This document shows, one piece after another, positions 50,784 to 59,760 of a stretch of 64,000 nt of DNA (the first letter of the stretch is position 1; every line of letters starts with the position of its first letter). Below the pieces are notes generated by a model, which searched no databases, was not told the DNA's origin, and saw only the letters and a list, made by a program, of their open reading frames with translations. The position numbers and the translations under genes are program-made. Location of the stretch: the NCBI RefSeq assembly GCF_000316625.1, contig NC_019676.1, positions 4,172,501 through 4,236,500 of the forward strand, read 5' to 3'. This DNA is from Nostoc sp. PCC 7107. Lineage in GTDB: Bacteria; Cyanobacteriota; Cyanobacteriia; Cyanobacteriales; Nostocaceae.

Positions 50784-52427
50784 ATGATCAAACTTTTCTG
50801 GAATGTACTGAAAGTCAGTCCAGCTATTTTAGCTACGGCCTTATTAGGTGCTAATAGTGCTTTAGCTGGAGAAGCTAACGAACAAATCACAACTGTTACT
50901 CAGTTGTCGGCACAGCCTGACAGTATGGGGCAAGTAACATCCGTTTCTCAATTTTCGGATGTACAGCCAACAGATTGGGCATTCCAAGCTTTACAGTCCT
51001 TAGTAGAACGTTACGGTTGTATTGCAGGTTATCCCAACGGTACATATCGCGGGAACCGGGCTTTAACTCGTTATGAGTTTGCTGCTGGTTTGAATGCTTG
51101 TTTAGACAGAGTTAACGAACTAATTGCTACAGCCACAGCTGATTTAGTTACCAAAGAAGATTTAGCGACATTACAGCGTTTACAAGAAGAATTTTCGGCG
51201 GAATTGGCAACTCTGCGCGGTCGCGTAGATGCACTAGAAGCGCGGACATCTGAATTAGAAGCAAATCAATTCTCCACTACCACCAAGTTAGTTGGTGAAG
51301 CTATTTTCGACGTATCTCAAACTTTTGGGGAAAATGTAGCGGTATCTAACCCCAACACACCAACACGAGATTTAGATTCTAATACGACATTTGGCGATCG
51401 CGTCCGTTTATCCTTACTTAGTAGTTTTACAGGCACAGATCAATTACAGGTTCGCTTACAAGCTAACAATATCGTCAACGGTACCGTGCCATTCACTGGT
51501 ACAAACCAGACCCGATTAGCTTATGCAGAACCAATTCTGAACAACGACGTTCAAATCGATAAAATTAACTACGCTTTCAACCTAACCAATTTTGCTCGCG
51601 TCAAGGTTGATGTGAGTGCGGCGGAATTGTGGGAGAATGTCAACGTTTTAAACCCTGAGTTTAGAAGCAGTGGTGCAGGTGCTATCTCGCGTTACGGACG
51701 TTTCAGTCCTATTTATCGTAATGGTTCTGGCGGTTCTGGTTTAACAGTTACCCTTAACCCTCAAGGCGCTATTAGCTTAACTGGGGCTTATTTAGCACCT
51801 AGATCAAGTAGCCCCAATGCAGGTTTTGGCTTATTCAACGGTGATTACGCTGCTTTTGGACAATTAGAATTTAAGCCAAGCAAAGCTTTAAACATTGCTT
51901 TAGCCTACGCCCACACTTACGACGGTGCGAGAACTTCACCTACGGGCATTTCCAATAACAATGTTAACTTCACTGGAGGTACAGGTAGTCTCTATGCAGT
52001 GAGTCCCTTTGGTACTGGTGTTGCTACCACAGGTAATCACTACGGTATACAAGCTACTTTTAAACCTAGTGATAAATTGACGCTTGGTGCTTGGGCTGGC
52101 TATTCCAGTGCTGTAGCCGAAACTGGCCCAAACAGAGGTAGAGATGCGGATGTTGTCTATTGGGCTGGAACCATAGCACTAAGAGACTTTGGTAAAGAAG
52201 GTAACGTGCTAGGTATAGTATTCGGTCAACAACCAACAGTGACAGAAAATCCTGATGCGAGTCGTAGAGATGGAGATAGTTCCTATCATCTGGAAGGGCT
52301 TTATAAAATCAAGGTCAGCAATAACATTCAAGTCACCCCTGGTTTAATAGTAATTTTCAACCCGGAAAATAACGATAGAAACGATACTCTTTACGTCGGT
52401 ACACTTCGGACAACTTTTAGTTTCTAA
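50784..52427 (+). CDS. SLH-domain outer-membrane porin (iron uptake porin type), copy 1
   Basis: 547 residues from the ATG at 50784 (an ATG two codons earlier is also in frame). Signal peptide IKLFWNVLKVSPAILATALL to LALA-type cut at about 28. The SLH domain (about 55-120: FSDVQPTDWAFQALQSLVER, GYPNGTYRGNRALTRYEFAA) binds pyruvylated cell-wall polysaccharide, then a coiled coil (LQRLQEEFSAELATLRGRVD), then an OprB-like beta barrel from about 185 to the terminal LRTTFSF. It is followed by a second copy that shares the N-terminal 185 residues almost exactly. Confidence 0.9.
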   Translation: MIKLFWNVLKVSPAILATALLGANSALAGEANEQITTVTQLSAQPDSMGQVTSVSQFSDVQPTDWAFQALQSLVERYGCIAGYPNGTYRGNRALTRYEFAAGLNACLDRVNELIATATADLVTKEDLATLQRLQEEFSAELATLRGRVDALEARTSELEANQFSTTTKLVGEAIFDVSQTFGENVAVSNPNTPTRDLDSNTTFGDRVRLSLLSSFTGTDQLQVRLQANNIVNGTVPFTGTNQTRLAYAEPILNNDVQIDKINYAFNLTNFARVKVDVSAAELWENVNVLNPEFRSSGAGAISRYGRFSPIYRNGSGGSGLTVTLNPQGAISLTGAYLAPRSSSPNAGFGLFNGDYAAFGQLEFKPSKALNIALAYAHTYDGARTSPTGISNNNVNFTGGTGSLYAVSPFGTGVATTGNHYGIQATFKPSDKLTLGAWAGYSSAVAETGPNRGRDADVVYWAGTIALRDFGKEGNVLGIVFGQQPTVTENPDASRRDGDSSYHLEGLYKIKVSNNIQVTPGLIVIFNPENNDRNDTLYVGTLRTTFSF

Positions 52428-52539
52428 AATGTTACTTACGTGATATAATAGAAACAAGCTTTGTGAGTATATTTTCTGATAAAATAATAAGAAATGTACT
52501 CATAAACTTTGACGGTATGGTGTGAGTGAAAGCAAAATC

Positions 52540-54171
52540 ATGATAAATTCTTTCTGGAATGTACTCAAAGTCAGTCCAGCAGTTTTAGCTGCGACCGTAT
52601 TAGCTGCTAACAGCGCCTTAGCTGGTGAAGTTAACGAACAAGTTACAACTGTGACTCAGTTGGCTGCACAACCTGACAGTATGGGGCAAGTAACATCCGT
52701 TTCCCAGTTTTCGGATGTACAGCCAACAGATTGGGCATTCCAAGCCTTACAGTCTTTGGTAGAACGTTATGGTTGTATTGCAGGTTATCCCAACGGTACA
52801 TATCGCGGGAACCGGGCTTTAACTCGTTATGAGTTTGCTGCTGGTTTGAATGCTTGTTTAGACAGAGTTAACGAACTAATTGCTACAGCCACAGCTGATT
52901 TAGTTACCAAAGAAGATTTAGCGACATTACAGCGTTTACAAGAAGAATTTTCGGCGGAACTCGCAACTCTGCGCGGTCGCGTAGATGCACTAGAAGCGCG
53001 GACATCTGAATTAGAAGCAAATCAATTCTCCACTACCACCAAGTTAGTTGGTGAAGCTATTTTCAGTGTAACTGCACCCTTTGGTGATGATCGCGCTGAT
53101 ACTGACACCAATACCACCAACAATCGTGACTTAGATAGCATTGTCACTTTTTCTGATCGGGTTCGTTTGAACTTATACACTAGCTTTACAGGTTCAGATA
53201 GATTGCAGACTCGTTTGCAAGCTCGAAACATTGCTACACTTAGCACAGGTGTTACAGGCACCAACATGACTCGCTTAGGTCATGATGGCGATAACAGCAA
53301 TGAAGTTGAAGTTGATAAACTCAACTATGAATTCAACTTGGTGAGTGACGCAGTGCGAGTCAAAATTGACGCGTTTGGTGCAGAACTGTGGAATAACATC
53401 AACGTGTTCAACCCAGACTTCAGAAGTAGTGGTACAGGTGCGCTCTCTCGTTACGGACGTTTCAGCCCAATTTATCGGGCATCATCTCCTGGTGGAGCAG
53501 GTTTGACAGTCACTGTCAACCCCAAAGGCCCTATTAGTCTTACAGGTGCGTATCTTGCACCTAACGCTAGTGACCCATCCCAAGGTAATGGTCTATTCAA
53601 CGGATCTAATGCCTACTTTGGTCAAATAGACTTTAAACCAAGCAAAGCTTTAAACGTTGGTTTTGCCTACTCTCACACTTATCAAAATGATGGTGCTGAT
53701 ATTGATGTCAACCTGTTTGGTAGCCAAGGTAGTTCTCTTTCTAGCAGACCTTTCGGTAACATTGGTACCACAGCTAACAACTACAGTTTCATGGCTAACT
53801 TCCGCCCCACTGATAAAATTGGTATTGGCGGTTGGGTAGGTTATACCGATGCACAAGCTGACTCTGGTACAACCTCCGGTAGCGCAGAGATTTGGTACTG
53901 GGCGGCTAATCTAGCTGTCAAAGACCTGGGTAGAGAAGGAAACACCTTGGGGATCATTTTTGGTCAACCACCCAAAGTCACCAATCTGAACTTGGGTGCT
54001 ACACCAAATACCGACAGAGATACTTCTTATCACTTAGAAGGTCTTTATAAAATCAAAGTCAGCGATAACATTTTAGTGACTCCTGGCTTATTGGTTATCT
54101 TCAACCCCGAACATAACGACAACAACGATACCATCTATGTTGGTACACTGCGTACCACCTTCTCGTTCTAG
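52540..54171 (+). CDS. SLH-domain outer-membrane porin (iron uptake porin type), copy 2
   Basis: 543 residues from the ATG at 52540, aligning with copy 1 (MINSFWNVLK against MIKLFWNVLK); a GTG at 52522 is less likely. Same domain order: signal peptide, SLH, coiled coil, barrel ending LRTTFSF. Identity with copy 1 is near complete at DNA level across SLH and coiled coil, but the barrel is clearly different in its loops. This is the mark of tandem duplication with gene conversion of the anchor half and divergence of the pore half. A strong terminator follows. Confidence 0.9.
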   Translation: MINSFWNVLKVSPAVLAATVLAANSALAGEVNEQVTTVTQLAAQPDSMGQVTSVSQFSDVQPTDWAFQALQSLVERYGCIAGYPNGTYRGNRALTRYEFAAGLNACLDRVNELIATATADLVTKEDLATLQRLQEEFSAELATLRGRVDALEARTSELEANQFSTTTKLVGEAIFSVTAPFGDDRADTDTNTTNNRDLDSIVTFSDRVRLNLYTSFTGSDRLQTRLQARNIATLSTGVTGTNMTRLGHDGDNSNEVEVDKLNYEFNLVSDAVRVKIDAFGAELWNNINVFNPDFRSSGTGALSRYGRFSPIYRASSPGGAGLTVTVNPKGPISLTGAYLAPNASDPSQGNGLFNGSNAYFGQIDFKPSKALNVGFAYSHTYQNDGADIDVNLFGSQGSSLSSRPFGNIGTTANNYSFMANFRPTDKIGIGGWVGYTDAQADSGTTSGSAEIWYWAANLAVKDLGREGNTLGIIFGQPPKVTNLNLGATPNTDRDTSYHLEGLYKIKVSDNILVTPGLLVIFNPEHNDNNDTIYVGTLRTTFSF

Positions 54172-54192
54172 AATTTAGTTTTGGATGAGATG

Positions 54193-54224
54193 AATAAAAG
54201 CCCGCCTAACAACGGGCTTTTATT
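54193..54224 (+). terminator. terminator of the porin genes
   Basis: AATAAAAGCCCG (54193-54204) and CGGGCTTTTATT (54213-54224) pair perfectly around an eight-base loop, 21 bp after the stop of copy 2. Confidence 0.85.
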
Positions 54225-54249
54225 TATGAGAACCTTTTTGTAAGGGTTT

Positions 54250-54282
54250 AGATCCCCGACTTCTTCAAGAAGTTAGGGATCT
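54250..54282. repeat. dispersed palindrome, copy 2
   Basis: Exact copy of 47320-47352, about 25 bp after the porin terminator. Both copies lie just behind a terminator. Confidence 0.85.
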
Positions 54283-54303
54283 AAGGCTCTCGATTTTCAC
54301 AAA

Positions 54304-54561
54304 TTAAAGAGAATTATCTTCTGACTTTACCAAATCGGAGGGGGGGCGATCGCTACTCCAAGCCCACCACGCACAACCACAATGGCATTTATAGAACTCT
54401 TGCCATTTGCGACGATGTTCTTCTGAAAAGACAGGCGATCGCCGATTGATCCAAACTTGTAATGCTTCTCGACTACTAGAATGGCAAGTAGGACAGCAAA
54501 ATTCGTAAGCGTGAACTGCCTCAGATGTCCATTCAGGCGGGATGGGAGCAAAAGCGTCCAT
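54304..54561 (-). CDS. small zinc-finger-like protein
   Basis: 85 residues. Cysteines C22, C23, C26 (FCCPTC) and C59, C61, C63 (KCHCGC) form two knuckles that could bind zinc. The sequence PEWTSEAVHAYEFCCPTC and EEHRRKWQEFYKCHCGCAWW has normal amino-acid use and the ATG start at 54559-54561. Conserved-looking cyanobacterial protein of unknown function, transcribed against the porins. Confidence 0.65.
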   Translation of the reverse strand: MDAFAPIPPEWTSEAVHAYEFCCPTCHSSSREALQVWINRRSPVFSEEHRRKWQEFYKCHCGCAWWAWSSDRPPSDLVKSEDNSL

Positions 54562-54691
54562 GTAATTTAAAATTTAATCTCAGCAGGCAGCATATCAGCC
54601 CGAATTAATATATATCTGTTTATCTGGTATTTTCATAAAATTAGTCTGTTTTTTTACAACTCTTAATTTATGTAAAGTCAACTTAAGCCTT

Positions 54692-54742
54692 GGCGAATGG
54701 AATTCGCGGCTATACAAACAAAGTCCGCCTGCGCGGACTAAT
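54692..54742 (+). repeat. half copy of the MITE-like palindromic element
   Basis: GGCGAATGGAATTCGCGGCT and the AGTCCGC/GCGGACT hairpin match the left half of the elements at 16067 and 21517. The right half is missing. Confidence 0.7.
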
Positions 54743-54804
54743 AGAACATTAAGAGGTGATTCTGAGCATTGTTTTGCCTGTATTTCTCACTGAAAATCAC
54801 AAAG

Positions 54805-55407
54805 ATGGAACAGAATGCTGAAATTCGTCGGTTATTAGATGTTATGCCGGCTTATGGGAGAATGACAACCAAAATAGTCAGTAAGCCAGCGCAAGCGAAA
54901 GTAATTGATGCTAATTTTCCCTTGCCTTGGAATCAAGATAGACCAATATACATTAATTTTGATTTATGGGGACGTTTAACCAAAGCACAGCGAGATTTAC
55001 TACTGTTGCAGAAAGTTAGCTGGTTGATTGGGGTGAAATGGTTTAAACCGAATATTGATCAAGGTGTTGTGCTGCTGGGATTGTTAGCTGGATTAATCGA
55101 ATCGTCACAGTCAGATGCTGTGGGTGTGGCGGTGGCTGGGGGATTAAGTGCGATCTCCGCTTTGCGTATCTGGCGTAGTAACAAATCATCAGAGTCGGAG
55201 TTAAATGCTGATATAGCAGCTATTAAAATAGCCCAACGTCGGGGTTATTTAGAAGCTGAAGCGGCGCAACATTTACTATTTGCAATTGAAGCCGTAGCCA
55301 AGATAGAAGGAGGTTCTGGGTTAAATTTTACTGAGTTAATTCGCTGTCAAAATTTGCGGGCGATCGCAGGTTTATCGTCTGTGGGTATTCCAGAAACTTA
55401 CAGTTAA
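54805..55407 (+). CDS. DUF3318 protein
   Basis: 200 residues from the ATG at 54805. It opens MEQNAEIRRLLDVMPAYGRM, characteristic of cyanobacterial DUF3318, followed by FPLPWNQDRPIYINFDLW, a hydrophobic pair of segments (GVVLLGLLAGLIESS, VGVAVAGGLSAISALRIW) and an acidic-helix domain with YLEAEAAQHLLFAIEAV. Probably membrane-associated. Function unknown. An upstream TTG frame start at 54769 is unlikely. Confidence 0.8.
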   Translation: MEQNAEIRRLLDVMPAYGRMTTKIVSKPAQAKVIDANFPLPWNQDRPIYINFDLWGRLTKAQRDLLLLQKVSWLIGVKWFKPNIDQGVVLLGLLAGLIESSQSDAVGVAVAGGLSAISALRIWRSNKSSESELNADIAAIKIAQRRGYLEAEAAQHLLFAIEAVAKIEGGSGLNFTELIRCQNLRAIAGLSSVGIPETYS

Positions 55408-55411
55408 ACAA

Positions 55412-55861
55412 TTATGCTTGTCGTGGATCTTCATCGGGTGGATGCCAACCTCCTTTGATCCAAAGACGGCGTGCTTTAATGATAGATTCTTCATTATGAC
55501 GTTCATCATTAAAGTCTAAACGATTACAAGTAGCACGTCCTATAGAAGTAATACCAATAATTTTTAGACCATCTGCTGACCAAATAAAGTGTTCGCACCA
55601 CGTTTGTTTGCGTGGATTAAACAGAGGTAACATCTGACCTGTATCGGGATCAATTCCGGTTGTGAAGTTATAGCGATACCCGTTACAACGCTGACAAGCT
55701 AATGCTAAATTATCGGGGTCATCTGAACCAGAAAGCGATTGTGGAACAATATGGTCAATAGAAAATAGCGCGGCACTTGCTTCTTCTGAAGAATGACAAT
55801 ATTCACAAAGAAATTTAGCTCTTTCTCTGACTAATTTTTTGCTGGCATAACTAACTGTCAT
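55412..55861 (-). CDS. HNH endonuclease
   Basis: 149 residues. HNH core with zinc cysteines C19, C22 (CEYCHS), C56, C59 (CQRCN), catalytic H37 in IDHIVPQSLSG and N51 in DNLALAC. Such small HNH proteins occur in great number in filamentous cyanobacteria, alone or paired with a short gene as here. The ATG overlaps the stop of the preceding 79-residue gene. Role in defence or mobile elements unknown. Confidence 0.87.
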   Translation of the reverse strand: MTVSYASKKLVRERAKFLCEYCHSSEEASAALFSIDHIVPQSLSGSDDPDNLALACQRCNGYRYNFTTGIDPDTGQMLPLFNPRKQTWCEHFIWSADGLKIIGITSIGRATCNRLDFNDERHNEESIIKARRLWIKGGWHPPDEDPRQA

Positions 55862-56097
55862 GATTCAGAAATGATTTTGGCATTGAGCAAGGTAAATATT
55901 CTATCAAGTTCTAATATACCTGCCAATTCAGCATTTTCATCTGAGGTTAGCAATCCGGCTTTTTTCTTCTCTGACAATTCTTCAAGTCGAGACTGTAATT
56001 CTTCAGTAAATTTAAATAAATATATGTTCCTAACTTGGCTGAGTTTGATTCCTGATTCTACCCAGAATGAGGGTTGAACCATCATTTGAGTAATCAT
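55858..56097 (-). CDS. small helical partner of the HNH protein
   Basis: 79 residues, mostly helical and charged (LQSRLEELSEKKKAGLLTSD, ENAELAGILELDRIFTLLN). Overlaps the HNH gene by four bases, so it is co-translated. Similar short genes often precede HNH genes in cyanobacteria and may inhibit or position the nuclease. No firm family. Confidence 0.65.
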   Translation of the reverse strand: MITQMMVQPSFWVESGIKLSQVRNIYLFKFTEELQSRLEELSEKKKAGLLTSDENAELAGILELDRIFTLLNAKIISES

Positions 56098-56189
56098 AAG
56101 CTGTGTGTCTCATTTAATTTATCGAACTAGTCATATTGTAACAGTGAATCCTGCCTGCTTTCCTTGAGTTGGAATAGGATTTGGATTAA

Positions 56190-57977
56190 TTATCGACAAT
56201 GGTAAATTTTGTACTCGTAGCCGTTGACTGCTGGGAGAGATTTAGTTTCAGCAAGACATTTTTCTGTTTCTGTTGCTATGGGGGCGCGGAAATTTACTAA
56301 CCACAAATCAAAGGGTTTTGGTAGGTTCTTTAAAATATTATTGAGGGTATTTGTAGAAGTATTTGGGTCTTGGTCTTGATGAGCCAGGATAAACTGGAGT
56401 GATGGTGATGGTATATTTTGGATTTTCCACTCTCTAGCGATACCCATCATTTCACCCATTTGTACATGGGTAATTTGAGTAGTCGCAATTACGGCTGGAA
56501 CTTGGGATGTTTGTCTGATGACTTGTAAAAACAAATCGGGGCGGTAATATTTTTGATATCCCAAATTACAAATCACAGTTACAGCACTACAAAATCCCAT
56601 CAGCCAAATTATAGCTACAGCTTGTTTGCCTGTGATTTTATAATTTTTCTCTTGAGTTTGCCAACGAACTGCTAAACTGGCTCCAAGTAAAAGAATGACG
56701 GCGGGAAAATAAACAAAGTTATAACGAGCGCCTCTGGTTAAATCAATTCCCAGAAAATAAGTAAAGACAAAAAATAAAGCGATCGCGCTTAAAATGATTC
56801 CCCATAAAACCTGAGTTTCTGGTTGCTTTAATTGAATTTTGATACCGCGAATGAATATTGGTAAAAACCAAATAAAGAAAATCAACATCACCAACCCAGA
56901 AATTAAAATAATGGCTAATTTTGGTGATTCAATAGGGAGTAAGAAAAGCATTGTCACCCAAGCTGCAAAGGCTTGGAAAAATGGATTTAACCATTCCAAA
57001 CCCTGGCGCGGTTGTTGTATCCAATCTGTTAATTTATCGCCATAATTATTCTGTAAAAATATTGGTACCCAAACTATCCCTGAGATAGTAGTACCAGCAG
57101 CAACCGCATAAATTCGCCGCCAAGGAGGAGAGAATAAAGTACGTTGTCGCCAAGCCAGGAAAATCAAAACTAAGGCTTCACTACCCAGGGTAAGGACAAA
57201 AAAGTAATGGCTTGCAATCCCGAAAGCGTTAATAACTACCCAAGTAAGTGCTGTGGTGATGGGTAATTGTGTCCGATGTTGAATGTGGCGTGTAGCGATA
57301 ATTAAGCAAGCAAAAGATGCAATCACCCACAAAATTGCCAAAGTGTAATGACGTGCTTCTTGTGCCAAAAAGATAGAGTATGGTGATACCGCCATAATGG
57401 CAGCAGCGATATGTGCAATCAAGCGAGAACGAAAAGTCAGCCAGCCTAAACCATAAATGGCGGGAATAGACGCAGCGCCAAAAATTGCCGAGAGCGATCG
57501 CGCCCCCCATAATGAAACTAGGCCTTGTTGTGTCGGAAATAACTGCATCCACCAGTGAGCCAAGAAAAAATACAGTGGCGGATGATTAGTTTCGTGGCTC
57601 AAGTGCGCCCAAACATCATGTGCAGTAGCACTTGATTGGGGTTGCAATGGTTGTAATAAAATATCAGGTGCGATCGCTTGATCTAAGGGTACTGGTAAAA
57701 AACTATTCCCCAAACTAAATACTAAAGTCGAAAATTCATCAGTCCAAGGTGGTTTGGCTGTTAAATTAGTTAAACGCAAACCAAGACCAATCATTAACCA
57801 CAGCAATAACAGCAAAGGATGAAACCAGCGATTATTGGTGACAAAATGCCAATTACCCGATATCTGATTTGGGGTAGGAGTTTCGTCTGCTAAAGGCACG
57901 CGGCGGTTAGCAAAGGTGGAGAAAAACAGGATCGCATGTTGGTAAAATTTTGATGCACTCCCAAAAAAAACTTTCAT
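56190..57977 (-). CDS. membrane glycosyltransferase of the GT39/ArnT-like group
   Basis: 595 residues with 11-13 membrane helices. After the first helix comes LRLTNLTAKPPWTDEFSTLV, with the acidic D-E pair of the first periplasmic loop typical of GT-C enzymes, then HLSHETNHPPLYFFLAHWWM. A C-terminal soluble part (about 465-595) ends in a CxxETK-like tail. It would take a polyprenyl-phosphate sugar from the GT2 partner coded next to it and add it to lipid or protein outside. Same strand as the GT2 gene, 62 bp downstream. Confidence 0.82.
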   Translation of the reverse strand: MKVFFGSASKFYQHAILFFSTFANRRVPLADETPTPNQISGNWHFVTNNRWFHPLLLLLWLMIGLGLRLTNLTAKPPWTDEFSTLVFSLGNSFLPVPLDQAIAPDILLQPLQPQSSATAHDVWAHLSHETNHPPLYFFLAHWWMQLFPTQQGLVSLWGARSLSAIFGAASIPAIYGLGWLTFRSRLIAHIAAAIMAVSPYSIFLAQEARHYTLAILWVIASFACLIIATRHIQHRTQLPITTALTWVVINAFGIASHYFFVLTLGSEALVLIFLAWRQRTLFSPPWRRIYAVAAGTTISGIVWVPIFLQNNYGDKLTDWIQQPRQGLEWLNPFFQAFAAWVTMLFLLPIESPKLAIILISGLVMLIFFIWFLPIFIRGIKIQLKQPETQVLWGIILSAIALFFVFTYFLGIDLTRGARYNFVYFPAVILLLGASLAVRWQTQEKNYKITGKQAVAIIWLMGFCSAVTVICNLGYQKYYRPDLFLQVIRQTSQVPAVIATTQITHVQMGEMMGIAREWKIQNIPSPSLQFILAHQDQDPNTSTNTLNNILKNLPKPFDLWLVNFRAPIATETEKCLAETKSLPAVNGYEYKIYHCR

Positions 57978-58039
57978 AACCGCGCCATTTACAAGTCAAC
58001 TCTTTGCTATTTTGACTTGATTTGTAAATTTAAGTTCGC

Positions 58040-59275
58040 TTATTTCACATCAGTTACGCGCCAACTCAGTTTTAAATTCACCCAAAAATTCCAGACAGTC
58101 GCAACTGCGATCGCAATTAAGTTAGCAATGTAACGATTGGGAATCACAAAATTAAACACTAAATTTAACACCAAAACATTGATTCCCAATCCCGCCAAGC
58201 AAACAAGATTAAATTTCAAAAATCGCTTTGCACGATGATGCCATTCTTGCTGTCTTTGACTCACATCGGCAAATGTCCAAGCATCATTCCACAAAAAATT
58301 ATTGAAAATTGCAATTTCACCAGCAATAATTTTGCTGCGTGTCAGGGGTAAAGCTAAAGTCGTTGGGTCACTAAGTAGATAAAGTATTCCCATATCCACA
58401 AATACCCCACTGAGTCCTACCAAGCCAAAACGTAGAAATCGACCAACTGGAAAAGAAGATTTTTGTCCCACCTGTTTTGTAGTTAGCCGTAAGCGCAATA
58501 AGTGATGTAAGTATTCTACATATTGCTTCCATGTGACTTTACTTTCACCTTCTTTGCGCTCACAGAATACATAACCAACCTCGGTGATTTCGCCGACATT
58601 TCCCCGTCCAATCACCTCTAGGAGAATTTTGTAGCCTACAGGATTAAGCGTTACACCTGCAATACAACTCCGGCGCACCATAAAATAACCACTCATCGGG
58701 TCAGAAACTCTCCCTAATACCCCAGGTAAGAAAATCAAACCCAACACTTGAGCGCCACGAGACAAAAAACGTCTCACAGCACTCCAACTGCTGACACCGC
58801 CACCTTCTATGTGACGACTCGCCACAGCCAAATCTGCACCCTGTGCAATACCACGTAACAGCTGCGCCAATACTTCTGGCGGATGTTGCAAATCCCCATC
58901 AATCACACCTAAAACATTCCCCCTAGCAATTTGCCACCCACGAATCACGGCTGAAGATAATCCCCGTTCTTGTTGGCGACGCATCACCCGCAAGTTGGGA
59001 TATTCTGACATCATTGATTGTGCTACTTCCCAAGTTTTGTCTGGGCTATCATCATCTACCACAATTAGCTCATAATCCTCTGAGATAGATTCCTCTATCA
59101 GTTCACTCAGAATTTTGATGACCTTGGCGATGTTGTCACGCTCTTTGTAAGTAGGGATGATTAGCGAGAAATAAATATTTTTACTGTCTGTTGTCAGATG
59201 GTGAGGCGGAAATTCTGGAATCTGCAAATCGCCAGATGGCACTGTTAATAAGGTATTAGTTTGACTGTTTCTCAT
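58040..59275 (-). CDS. GT2 polyprenyl-phosphate glycosyltransferase fused to a GtrA domain
   Basis: 411 residues. Residues 35-265 are a DPM1-like GT2 domain (SLIIPTYKERDNIAKVIKIL, VVDDDSPDKTWE with D74-D76, VLGVIDGDLQHPPEVLAQL, ESKVTWKQYVEYLHHL). Residues about 285-405 are a GtrA four-helix membrane domain (RFLRFGLVGLSGVFVDMGIL, NRYIANLIAIAVATVWNFWV). The first half makes polyprenyl-P-sugar, the second helps flip or place it. It forms a pathway with the GT39-like gene directly downstream. Substrate sugar unknown. Confidence 0.9.
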   Translation of the reverse strand: MRNSQTNTLLTVPSGDLQIPEFPPHHLTTDSKNIYFSLIIPTYKERDNIAKVIKILSELIEESISEDYELIVVDDDSPDKTWEVAQSMMSEYPNLRVMRRQQERGLSSAVIRGWQIARGNVLGVIDGDLQHPPEVLAQLLRGIAQGADLAVASRHIEGGGVSSWSAVRRFLSRGAQVLGLIFLPGVLGRVSDPMSGYFMVRRSCIAGVTLNPVGYKILLEVIGRGNVGEITEVGYVFCERKEGESKVTWKQYVEYLHHLLRLRLTTKQVGQKSSFPVGRFLRFGLVGLSGVFVDMGILYLLSDPTTLALPLTRSKIIAGEIAIFNNFLWNDAWTFADVSQRQQEWHHRAKRFLKFNLVCLAGLGINVLVLNLVFNFVIPNRYIANLIAIAVATVWNFWVNLKLSWRVTDVK

Positions 59276-59433
59276 GGAACTAAATCAATTTGGGTTGGAG
59301 GCAGGAGGGAATGAGGATGCTAACCTATTTTATATTTCTTCACATTCTTTAGTTATCTCTACCGTTATACTCATCATGATTTTTTCCCTTCATCTCTCCA
59401 CCCTATTTGTCTAATCTCAGTAAATCACGGAAA

Positions 59434-59461
59434 AAACAAATGCACCTAACGAGTAGGTGCA
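59434..59461 (-). terminator. orphan terminator-like hairpin
   Basis: TGCACCTA and TAGGTGCA (59441-59448, 59454-59461) pair perfectly; on the - strand TTTGTTTTTTCC follows. No annotated gene runs into it. Confidence 0.5.
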
Positions 59462-59533
59462 AAGATTAGGTAATTACAGAATTAATACTACTATGTAAAA
59501 CTAAGTAAGTAATAACTCAGGAGTTAATAGAGT

Positions 59534-59605
59534 TTATCTGAAGAAGCCATGAATTGTTTCCGTAAATCCACTTAATTTTTGCTTAAAAGCCATAAAATTA
59601 GTCAT
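59534..59605 (-). CDS. possible 23-residue peptide
   Basis: MTNFMAFKQKLSGFTETIHG, then FFR and stop. It lies about 73 bases before the orphan terminator on the same strand. No ribosome site; amphipathic helix composition. Weak evidence. Confidence 0.25.
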   Translation of the reverse strand: MTNFMAFKQKLSGFTETIHGFFR

Positions 59606-59760
59606 GATAAGTATTTTTACGATTAGCAAATTTTCTTAAGTAATTAAGCTGAGATTTTTAATGATAAAAAATTTAATCCCCAGCAGCAACGAAATAGGGC
59701 TTAATAAAAGCTGTAGGCTCAAACGCTAAAAAGCATTTTTATAAGTTTTAGTTATTAATT

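Larger units (their letters stand above)
59276..59760. other. intergenic stretch before cofH
   Basis: Divergent promoters expected. Contains an orphan - strand terminator-like hairpin (59434-59461) and a 23-codon - strand frame (59534-59605). Otherwise AT-rich with no feature recognised. Confidence 0.5.

Noticed and set aside
53022-53267. - strand frame in the second porin
   Set aside because: Shadow of a strongly coding + strand gene; no signals.
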